Shown: in pieces, positions 55,650 to 64,000 of the stretch
Layout of the letters: each line of letters begins with the position of its first letter
Numbering within the stretch: position 1 is the first letter of the stretch
From: Xanthostigma xanthostigma
Lineage: Eukaryota > Arthropoda > Insecta > Raphidioptera > Raphidiidae
DNA: 64,000 bases
Direction of reading: 5' to 3'
NCBI GenBank assembly: GCA_963575645.1
Contig: OY754466.1
Span: 5,620,001-5,684,000, forward strand
Made by a program: the position numbers and the translations under genes
The notes under the pieces: model-generated
What the model was told of the DNA's origin: nothing
Database searches by the model: none
What the model saw: the letters and a program-made list of their open reading frames with translations, nothing else

Positions 55650-58600
55650 TGTTGTCAAAATTTTTAGTAAACCGAAAGATGTAGAACAAATTAATGTCTT
55701 TCCCCGGTTAACCACATTAGTTAATAAGTCACCCCTTTCAAACCACCCCCCTCCAGCTAACTTGTCCTCTCCTGTAAATACGTCTATTCGATTGACTTCT
55801 CCCGTCCCGAATTATTCCTATAATTCCCCAAGTCAATCAAGTAGCTCTACGATCCCTCTAGTTTATCTCTACTTTCAACATATTCGAGCTTCGGCACTGC
55901 TTGATACCGGTTCTACCAAGAACTACATCAATTCCGAACTTGCTAATTATTTGTCATCGTTAAAAATAGGTACGATCACAAATTCGATTTCTTATGCCCA
56001 AGTAGCCAACAGTTCTATCGCGAGATCTAATTTCACGTTAACAGTAGTCATTACTATTAGTAAATTTACCTGGAAGATTGATTTCCTAGTTCTCGACGCT
56101 CTGTCGTATCCCGTCATAATAGGTTATGATTCTTTATGCAAAATGGGTGCGAACGTTAATTGTACCGAGAATAATCTTTCTTTCAAATTCGATTCCTCTC
56201 ACGTCATTCCCTTTGTACCGTTACCCGCTTCGTCCAAAACCTTCTCCCTGGATCACGTTACCAGTATAGATTCAAATGCGGCCAACTTTAGTAGTTTGCT
56301 TGCAGAATTTCCAGAAGTTCTTACCGAAGAACTAGGTCAAGCTAAAAATTACAAATATTCAATTCATTTGTCTGACGATATTCCAGTCCGAAAGGCCCCG
56401 TATCCACTTTCCCCACCTCAAGCTAAAATAATGAGGGAACATATTAGTGATCTTTTGAATAAAGGCGTTATTTCACCTAGTAAATCCCCTTACGCTTCAC
56501 CGGCTTTTCTTGTCAAGAAATCAAGTGGAGGTTATAGACTTTGTATTGATTATCGCCAGTTAAACAAAAAGGTTGTCATGGATAGTTTTCCTGTTCCGTC
56601 GATTGAGCATATTTTCCAGTGCTTAAAAAACGCCAAAGTTTTCACCACGTTGGATTTAAACAGCGCTTTTTACCAAGTTGAATTATCTGACAAATCAAAG
56701 AGTCTAACTTCGTTCGTCACTCCTGAAGGCCAGTGGAAATTTCATAAGGCTCCCTTCGGGTTATCTATTTCACCTAGTGCTCTAAACCGTCTGATGTTTG
56801 ACATTTTTGCCGATTTAAGATACAAGTTTGTGATTGTATTTTTCGACGACTTATTAATATACAGTCCCGATATGGAATCTCATTTGGTACACGTTCGAGA
56901 AACGTTAAGACGTCTAAAAGAAGCTAATCTTACCGTGAATCCGGATAAAATAAAATTCGCCCAAAACGAACTCAACTTCCTGGGTCATCGTGTCTCAAGC
57001 AACGGTCTTTCCATGGATCCCGACAAAGTAGAAGCGATAAAGAATTTGCCAATCCCGAAGAATTTGAAACAGCTTCAAACGTTTATTGGAATGGTTGGTT
57101 ATTACGCTAAGTTTATCCCCGAATACGCTCAGATAATGTCGCCACTCAATGATCTACGGAAGAAAAATGTCAAATATAATTTAACGGAAACGCATATTCA
57201 GTCTTTTCGCAAACTTCGTGAAGCTCTGTCAAGTTCACCAGTTCTACGTTTTCCCGATTTTCAACGCGAATTCATTCTGCAAACCGACGCCAGTCAAAAT
57301 CATGTTGGTTGTGTTCTTTTACAATCCTTTGAAGATGGTCTACACCCGATCCAGTACGCAAGCCGACGTTTGACATCCGCCGAGAAGAAATACAGTACGT
57401 ACGAACAAGAAGCTTTAGCATGTATTTGGGCTATGGAAAAAATGAAATCTTACCTCTCGCATCAAACTTTTATTCTTCAGACAGATAGTTCCTGTCTCAA
57501 ATGGTTAATTCAGCACCCCCGCAACTTAGGTCGTGTAGGTAGGTGGTTACTTCGCATCAGTCGTTTCAGTTTCAAAGTCGAACATATTCGCGGTAAAGTA
57601 AATTGTACTGCCGATTGTTTATCCCGTTTGGTAGCTGAATCCGAAACTTCTGAGAAAAATGCAATACAATCAAATTTTCTCAATCCCATTACGGAAATTA
57701 AAAATCCGTTTACCGAACTTAATATCCTGCAAGATCAAGATCCTGAGTTAAACCGCCTTAAAAGTCAAATTAATCAAGGTTTACCTCAGAAAAATTTCGC
57801 TATTCACAAGAATTTCCTGGTTCGACTCGTAGGCCGCAACCGTCGTCGACGTATTGTTGTTCCGTCCGCCTCCAAGAAAGAAATATTGGAACAGTTTCAT
57901 AATTCACAAATCGCCAGTCATCCCGGAGTCACGAAGACGTATCGTTCAATATCACGAAGATTTTGGTGGCCGCGCATGTTTGTTGAGGTTCGTCAATTTA
58001 TTAAAGATTGTATGCTCTGTGCAACGCATAAATCAGATCAACATCCTGATAAAGTAGTTATGTCGTCTAATCCTCCACAATCTGTGTGGGATAAAATTTA
58101 CATTGATCTCATGGGACCGCTTGTCAAATCACATTCCGGGAATAAATATGTTCTTCTAATTCTGGATAGTTACAGCAAGTGGTTAATAACTTACGCGATT
58201 CCTGATTCCAGTTCCACGTCGATAATAAAATGTCTGCATCAAGTCTTTACCACGTATGGTCCACCAACTAAAATAGTTTCCGATAACGCGACTTCGTTTA
58301 CGTCAAACAAGTTTAATGAATTCTGTACTTCCTGGGGTTCACGTGTCATTCACAGTTCGCCTTATCATCCTTCGTCCAATGCTGTAGAAAGAGTAATACG
58401 AAACGTTAGAGCTGCTCTGTCAATTTTACTTCAACAAAAGTTTGACGATCATCTCAGTTGGGACTTGTTATTAAATCACATAACCTTCGCCAATAATTCT
58501 TCATATCATGAAAGTATTAAAAATTTACCTTGTAAGATATTTTTGTCAAGAGAAATCAAATTTCCACTCGATTTACAATGGAATTTGTCATCTGTGTGGG

Positions 58601-58914
58601 AACAAGACGCTTTGCCTTCCGAAAATCAAGTTCGCCTAGCTCTGTCAAAATCACATGATCTACAAGCGAAATATTTCAATAAAAACCGTTCGTTGCAGTC
58701 GAAGTTTCAAGTCGGCGATTTTGTTGTACAAAGGTTACATTATAACAAAATGAAACCGAATTTTCACCTCAAACTTTGTCCTCGTTACAGTAATCCCCGT
58801 GTAATTTTAGAATTTACGAGTCCTGTTAGCTGCATCCTTCAAGATCCATCCTCCAAAAAGATGTTTAAATCTCATATTGAACATCTGAAGAAAATTCCGT
58901 CTGTTAACAATTGA
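55645..58914 (+). CDS. pol: Pol polyprotein: protease, reverse transcriptase, RNase H, integrase
   Basis: Open from the codon after the gag TGA to TGA at 58912-58914; there is no early ATG, so translation presumably requires passing the TGA. Residue numbers here count from 55762. The aspartic protease has DTG at 48-50. The RT has the first catalytic Asp at 298 (TTLDLN) and FFDD at 360-363. RNase H has D509, E550, D575 and D618. The integrase zinc domain has H713, H720, C750 and C753; the catalytic triad is D782, D841 and E876, followed by a GPF/Y-like C-terminal module (about 980-1042). D841 and E876 are separated by 34 residues, one fewer than usual, because the glycine of the SNGxxER block is absent (SNAVER). 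All domains are uninterrupted, so the element may be able to move, alone or with help, if the TGA is bypassed. Confidence 0.92.
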   Translation, partial: DSVVKIFSKPKDVEQINVFPRLTTLVNKSPLSNHPPPANLSSPVNTSIRLTSPVPNYSYNSPSQSSSSTIPLVYLYFQHIRASALLDTGSTKNYINSELANYLSSLKIGTITNSISYAQVANSSIARSNFTLTVVITISKFTWKIDFLVLDALSYPVIIGYDSLCKMGANVNCTENNLSFKFDSSHVIPFVPLPASSKTFSLDHVTSIDSNAANFSSLLAEFPEVLTEELGQAKNYKYSIHLSDDIPVRKAPYPLSPPQAKIMREHISDLLNKGVISPSKSPYASPAFLVKKSSGGYRLCIDYRQLNKKVVMDSFPVPSIEHIFQCLKNAKVFTTLDLNSAFYQVELSDKSKSLTSFVTPEGQWKFHKAPFGLSISPSALNRLMFDIFADLRYKFVIVFFDDLLIYSPDMESHLVHVRETLRRLKEANLTVNPDKIKFAQNELNFLGHRVSSNGLSMDPDKVEAIKNLPIPKNLKQLQTFIGMVGYYAKFIPEYAQIMSPLNDLRKKNVKYNLTETHIQSFRKLREALSSSPVLRFPDFQREFILQTDASQNHVGCVLLQSFEDGLHPIQYASRRLTSAEKKYSTYEQEALACIWAMEKMKSYLSHQTFILQTDSSCLKWLIQHPRNLGRVGRWLLRISRFSFKVEHIRGKVNCTADCLSRLVAESETSEKNAIQSNFLNPITEIKNPFTELNILQDQDPELNRLKSQINQGLPQKNFAIHKNFLVRLVGRNRRRRIVVPSASKKEILEQFHNSQIASHPGVTKTYRSISRRFWWPRMFVEVRQFIKDCMLCATHKSDQHPDKVVMSSNPPQSVWDKIYIDLMGPLVKSHSGNKYVLLILDSYSKWLITYAIPDSSSTSIIKCLHQVFTTYGPPTKIVSDNATSFTSNKFNEFCTSWGSRVIHSSPYHPSSNAVERVIRNVRAALSILLQQKFDDHLSWDLLLNHITFANNSSYHESIKNLPCKIFLSREIKFPLDLQWNLSSVWEQDALPSENQVRLALSKSHDLQAKYFNKNRSLQSKFQVGDFVVQRLHYNKMKPNFHLKLCPRYSNPRVILEFTSPVSCILQDPSSKKMFKSHIEHLKKIPSVNN

Positions 58915-59454
58915 AAAATTCACCCGAGGTCATTGCCCTCTAGTTTAATTTCAAGTTCAATGTCAGACAGCTGACATCTGTCAAACGTCAAGTGTTGTTA
59001 GGTTAGGATATTACTAACAATAAAAGTTTAAGTTATTTTTCGTACCTGAGTTATGCTTTATTTTCCTAAATAAAGAATTCTCCCTGTGTTATTTCGTTAT
59101 TCTCGTCCTTTGTTTTAGATTATAAGCTTGTCCTTGTTTACATTCCGGCGCTTTCCTAAGGCCCAATTTCGTCTAACGTTTAAGCTGTCTCCTTCAGCCA
59201 GTCAGGTTACGACCCCATAATTTCCGTATTATCGGTGGTTGTTTCATCTCGTTAGATCAATTTAGATTAGTTAAATTTAATTAGAGCTTATTTATGAAGA
59301 GCACACTTCAACTGCCATAGTATGGGATATGGTAGATTGTCAAGTGATTGTTGACTTAGTTACAACAAAGATAAATTCATTGTTGTGAATTTCTTGTTGT
59401 ATGTACAGTTAGTAGTATAGCGGAGTACCTCCTAATCACTAAAGAGGGGGAGCC
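58915..59454 (+). other. Internal 3' untranslated part and polypurine tract
   Basis: No env or accessory frame. The purine run AAAGAGGGGGAG at 59441-59452 directly before the right LTR is the likely polypurine tract for plus-strand DNA priming. Confidence 0.7.
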
Positions 59455-60437
59455 TGTCACGTGGTGCCATAGCACCGCGACAATTTTTTAATATTAGCAT
59501 AAAAATTATTATAATAAAATAAATAAATAAGGAAATCAAATCACTAAATTCGCGGGATTTGCATGCGCGGTACGATTTGGATCGCGTGGCTTGGACTTAT
59601 AAACATAAGTGTGTCTATCGTGTGATCCAGTCGTCTGACTCTAAATACGCGGTATCTGTGATTTTCAAAAGTGAAAAAGTGACAAACAATAGTTGTTAGG
59701 TGTGAAATAATTAAAATCAATATTGATTAGTTACGGGAAAAATAACAAACATTAAGTTGTTTTCCGCGATTCGGTGTGGTCGCATGAAAAGGACGCTCAT
59801 GGAATAAACCACAGAATCATCTTCAAGCTTCTTCTCCAAACCGAATTTAGACTTCATGGTACTACCATGAAGCGCCTAAATACCCGTAGTCACTCACGAA
59901 TTATGTAAAGTATTCCTAGAATAAGTATTGTTCAAGTGTAAGTAAGTACTTTTCAGAAAAAGGTATGACGCTCACGCCTAGTTTTCTTTTCCTCTTTCAC
60001 GTTTTATTATTTTTTTTTTAATTTAAGCAACCTTATTAAATGTACTTCCCTAGATAATTAAGTGATCACCTCGTCAGGGTTCTACCCCCAGTTTCTAATT
60101 GTCAATCATGATCAAATGATATTGTTAATATTAAGAATGTACTTGTAAGTCAGATTTCTTTGTACCTTATCACCGACACGTTTTTTTGAAGTGATTATGA
60201 AATATAATTGTTATCGACCCACTGCATATTCTTTTCTTTGTTACATTTCTGCACAAGTTTCTCAGAACAGTAGAAGAAGTGGAGCTGTACCCTCTCTGAT
60301 CACTATGGGCCCAAAATAACACCGGTATAGCCCAAACAATCCACCGTTTTGAGAAATCTGTCCGTCTTTTTTCTTTTATTTATTCACAGGTGGGAATGGA
60401 CCTACGTTACCAGAAATCCTTCCACTGCCGTGCTATA
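59455..60437 (+). repeat. 3' LTR
   Basis: 983 bp, no differences from the left LTR seen in a line-by-line reading, including the 10-T run near the middle. Confidence 0.95.
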
Positions 60438-60535
60438 ACATACATACATACATACATACATACATACATACATACATACATACATACATACATACATACA
60501 TACATACATACATACATACATACATACATACATAC
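60438..60535 (+). repeat. (ACAT)n microsatellite, right part
   Basis: About 24 units directly after the right LTR; continuation of the array at 53644-53728. Confidence 0.95.
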
Positions 60536-61386
60536 AAACTTACAAGTGAAGTTAATATAAAGCGTGTAAAAAAAAAATGTTTCACAAATATTACGTTCAG
60601 AACAGCAGAAAATTTTGTGACAACGCCTGCGTTATCTGGCAGTCTCGAATGTAGCAGGATTCATACGTAGCCGTTAGACTCCAGCCCTGTTTGATATCTT
60701 CACAGTTCGATTGCTAATGTCTCTCCTTGATCTATCGTTAAATTTATCGTTTATTCCTTATTTCTGAACAACGTGCTCTCGTGGTTTTGTTGGGGTCGCT
60801 TTTTTTATTTTAACGGAACTACAATTGGGGGTGCTCGCGAAACCATACCACTATGAAATATCAACTCTCTTACGGTAGAAGGGTGCATGTTTTAAACCTT
60901 AATGCGTACTGAACACATATCGTGATATGTATTAAAAATTAAGATAAAAAACCCATTCAGCAGCGGGAGTGGTCTATGGTCAAGTACTGAAGTCGCTCCA
61001 TTGGCCAACAGAGACGATGACGTCATTATTGTTATAACTCATTGTTCTGAGGGAGGATCGTGTTGTGGCAACTGATCCAGCACGGGTGATGTTTTTTTTG
61101 TTATTGTTTTGTTATGTTATTGTTTCTAAAATAAGGTTCTTCTTTCTAGGAATTATTTTTGTACCATTAAATATGTACCGACTGGGATATCGAAAGTATA
61201 AATGTTTTTTTTTATAAAAAATGCTACATATATAAAATAAATTTTGGTTTTATTAACCCTAAATAAAGCGCTCAACAATTAAATAATTAAAAAATAAAAA
61301 AAAATTTGGAAAGGATTTCTTCTCATTTTCATCTGAAATTTTCCAAATTTAATTTATGGCGTATTTGAAAAATTAATAAAAAAAAA
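60536..61386. other. Spacer after the retrotransposon
   Basis: No gene or bounded repeat recognised. Confidence 0.35.
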
Positions 61387-61577
61387 TTGGTTGTCTGTAA
61401 AGTCGGTTTACGGACGACAGTTTTACGTGATAACGTATTCCGCTCGAATATCATATTTAATAATCACGCACAGAGTCAGGCGGAACGTTAGGAACGTTAC
61501 ACTTTTTCGTGCATGCAGCCGGTGTTTCATCTTTTTATATTGACGTGATTCATCAATTTATAAGACGTTATCACGTC
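61387..61577. mobile_element. Helentron-like element, copy e (inverse, short)
   Basis: 191 bp from TTGGTTGTCTGTAAAGTC to GACGTTATCACGTC, the inverse orientation of the other copies, preceded by an A run. Contains CACGCACAGAGTCAGGCGG and TTTCGTGCATGCAGCCGG. Confidence 0.65.
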
Positions 61578-62110
61578 AATATTTTATGTTCTATTTCTCC
61601 TATCTTCTACATATAATAATTATAATAATTCGAATCTATGATATTGCATCTTTCGCTTCAAATTTAGGTTAATTTTATTTATTAAAATTACTCACCACCT
61701 ATAATAATAATTGTTTTTTTTAACTTTCTTTCTTTCGTATTTATTTTAATTAAGTCTCAAAGATTAACTGTCATAATATTTTGAAAACAATTGATTCATT
61801 GTTTATATAAAATTCCAAAACCTACTTACAATATTTAAGTATTTTCATACGTCAAAAAAATTGATTTTTATAATGATAAAATTTGTAAGAAAACGATTTT
61901 TTCGAGAGATGAGACCTAGCTAAAACGATTTTTTGCCCCCCAAAATCCCTTTTCAGTAAATTTCATCCAAATCGTTAGGGCCGTTTTCGAGAAAAGCACG
62001 CACAGGGTCAGGCGGAACGTTAGGAACGTTACACTTTTTCGTGCATGCAGCCGGTGTTTCATCAATTTATAAGATCGGTGATTCATCAATTTATAAGACG
62101 TTATCACGTC
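61578..62110. mobile_element. Helentron-like element, copy f (inverse, missing one end)
   Basis: From about 61600 to 62110 it matches 44265-44757 in inverse orientation and ends with the family terminus TTATCACGTC. Its own TTGGTTGTC end is missing; copy e occupies that side, so the pair shares one left end and has two right ends. Confidence 0.6.
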
Positions 62111-63649
62111 AAAATCTAAATAATGTTACTGATTCATTTTATGCAGTCGGAAAAAAAACTGTTAACGCCCTTAAAGATGGTGCCCTAGAAAAATCTCCGT
62201 TGTTACAAAAGCGATTGTGTCAAGAAATAAAGATGGTATGAGGCAGCGCGTGCCGATAATAATGGCCTTTATAATCAGATTTTAAAAAAGAAATCAAATA
62301 TTTGTTTGACTGAGAATGGTTTTTTAATAGACGCAGGGGGTATATTAATTTCTTATACACAATAACAATCTCGTTATGCCATGAATAGGAAGTCTTACAA
62401 ACAAATATTAGCTTCCATTGTTGTATCTTTATTCTTCACCAACTAAAATATTAGTCGGAGCGGCGACTGTAAAAAATGGTTCCGATTTTATATTCGTGCT
62501 TCATGTTAATAATTTTTCCAGCCTTTGAGATTTTTGTACCCCTTTTTATCGAGGAAAGTTAGAAAAAAAATGAATTAGTTATCGGGAATTATTTACAAAT
62601 AATTCAGAAATTTATAAATATTTGTATTTTTTACAAATTAAAAAAAAAAAAAACAGGAAATTGAATTTGAAGACTCAAGAAGAATACCAAAAAGGACATT
62701 TGAAGTATAGATCGTCAATTTGAGAAGATTTTCTGGTTGATAAAACTTAATTCTATCGAGTTGTGAAACAATAAATTAAAGAATTTCATTTAAAAAACGT
62801 ATTTACGTGCCAAATCTTGTAAACGCTCCTTTATATGAAAAGTTTGTTATTACAAGAAAAACCTTATAAAAATAGCTTTAATTTTTGTAACCAGTAAATT
62901 TTTCATATTTTTCATAACAACCGAGATATGTAAAAAAAACAGAAATTAACCGAAATCTCTATGACAAGAGAGACTACAACGTTCAGTAAGCCGGGTAACC
63001 CGAAATAATTATATCGGCTGTAGCTTCTCTATTTTCAATATTTTGACATTTATCAATAGAAGCTTTTTTGTTCTAAAAATAAAGCTTTATTGGAAATACT
63101 ACACAAAATTCTGTTAAAAAAACATATCTTCATGCCCCATCTTGTAAATATACGAAAAATCTTCCAATGACAAAATGTTTTTCTATAAAATAATCAAACA
63201 GTTTTTTTCATGTTATAATATTAAAAAAACTGAGCTGCAAATATTGTTCATCATTTTAAGACGACAGTTGTACATAAAAAAAATTAATAGCTCTTATAGC
63301 TCTAGGATAGTAGCAAAATGAATGTAGGAAGTGGTGTTTCTTCGCTGTCAGATCAGCTTCTCGCAGTGACTATAATCTGGAAGTTTCATGTTCTCTAAAG
63401 TCGGGATCACTTTTTACGCCTGCCGCTTGGACTAATCAACATATCACGAATATTATTCATAATTTTGCTTTCCGACTTATGTCTACCTTTCAGTAACAGA
63501 GAAACTGTGTTGTGTCGCCCCTAGCGGAGCGCTCAAACCACGAAATATAATATTTATAGGAGTCCGAACGATGTAGAACTTTTTCACGATTTTCGTGTCC
63601 ACTTAAAACAAATATACCTAAGTACATAAAACGTGATAGCCATTGAATT
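62111..63649. other. AT-rich region, no gene recognised
   Basis: No coding pattern or bounded repeat; poly-A tract at 62638-62654. Confidence 0.3.
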
Positions 63650-64000
63650 GCTGCGGACCTCAAAACTTTATTCTACGCTTTTTAGTGACCCTTTTTTGAA
63701 AGAGGTTTAATTTTTTTTAATAGTTTTTTACTTAAAATTTTTTAGTGTCTAATGAAACCGAAGAGAAACCGTTCACGCCGACAACTACAACTTTTGCAAT
63801 ATTTCTTTGATTTTTGTTAATTTTCTAAAAAGTTGCTGAACCGACTTTGAGAAATACTCTATCGAATAAAAAAGAATATCGAAATCGGTTCACAGCCGGC
63901 GAAGATATCGACCGACATACAAAAAAAAAATAAGAAAAAATTACCATTGAATAGAGCATCCCTTCCTTTTTTTGAAGTCGGTTAAAAAACGGGTCCACAT
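63650..64000 (+). repeat. Interspersed repeat ending TTTTTTTGAAGTCGGTT
   Basis: Second full copy of the repeat at 29688-30055; same order of blocks (TCTAATGAAACCGAAGAG, CACGCCGACAACTA, AAAGTTGCTGAACCGA, ATCGAAATCGGTTCACA). May continue past the window edge. Confidence 0.55.

Larger units (their letters stand above)
53729..60437 (+). mobile_element. Complete Ty3/Gypsy-type LTR retrotransposon, apparently recent
   Basis: 6709 bp with two 983-bp LTRs that read as identical throughout, a primer-binding site, gag, pol in the order protease, RT, RNase H, integrase (the Ty3/Gypsy order), and a purine tract before the right LTR. No env-like frame lies between pol and the right LTR. Flanking ACAT on both sides is consistent with a 4-bp target duplication but cannot be told apart from the microsatellite. 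Identical LTRs mean insertion was recent relative to the substitution rate. gag and pol are in one frame separated by a single TGA. Confidence 0.95.

Noticed and set aside
58915-59454. Possible env gene downstream of pol
   Set aside because: No open frame of useful length lies between the pol stop and the right LTR.

Overview
The window looks like insect nuclear DNA, most likely from a moth or butterfly. This is inferred from three things: very AT-rich sequence without bacterial-type gene packing, a dense mixture of Helitron, hAT, mariner and foldback elements, and interspersed repeats of a kind I associate with Lepidoptera (for example at 32491-33240). No database search was possible, so the order-level call is tentative.

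Only one convincing host-type protein gene is present: a seven-finger C2H2 zinc-finger gene on the minus strand at 4580-5488, with a splice acceptor just upstream. An orphan SAP-like coding exon lies at 15119-15259. The remaining coding traces belong to transposons: two LINE C-terminal fragments (15771-16019 minus, 49680-50239 plus) and a scrap of mariner-type transposase at 23756-23821.

Region by region: 1-31 kb holds eight copies of one non-autonomous Helitron family (5' TC, 3' hairpin plus CTAG, inserted between A and T), together with several hAT-like MITEs with 8-bp target duplications, a foldback with a GC-rich core, a mariner-type relic and three copies of a MITE with a GAAGTGAAAACTT inverted end. 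A second Helitron group (3' end GGACCGCTAG) is scattered through 17-49 kb and includes a head-to-head palindromic pair at 42152-42824. A third family, at 1.6, 28.6, 30.6, 44.3 and 61.4-62.1 kb, sits in T-runs and has asymmetric inverted motifs, which suggests non-autonomous Helentrons. 34.5-35.2 kb is a tandem array of about 180-bp hairpin units; 37.05-37.55 kb is a roughly 63-bp minisatellite.

53729-60437 is a complete Ty3/Gypsy LTR retrotransposon, 6709 bp, inserted in an (ACAT)n microsatellite. Its two 983-bp LTRs read as identical, and gag and pol are both open. Gag and pol lie in the same frame, separated by one TGA codon that sits inside a predicted stem-loop. This is the most interesting feature of the window: either stop-codon readthrough or a very recent nonsense mutation.

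The host and transposon parts do not form a pathway. The biology visible here is mainly transposon turnover: nested insertions, internal deletions, tandem duplications inside elements, and fold-back structures that could yield double-stranded RNA.
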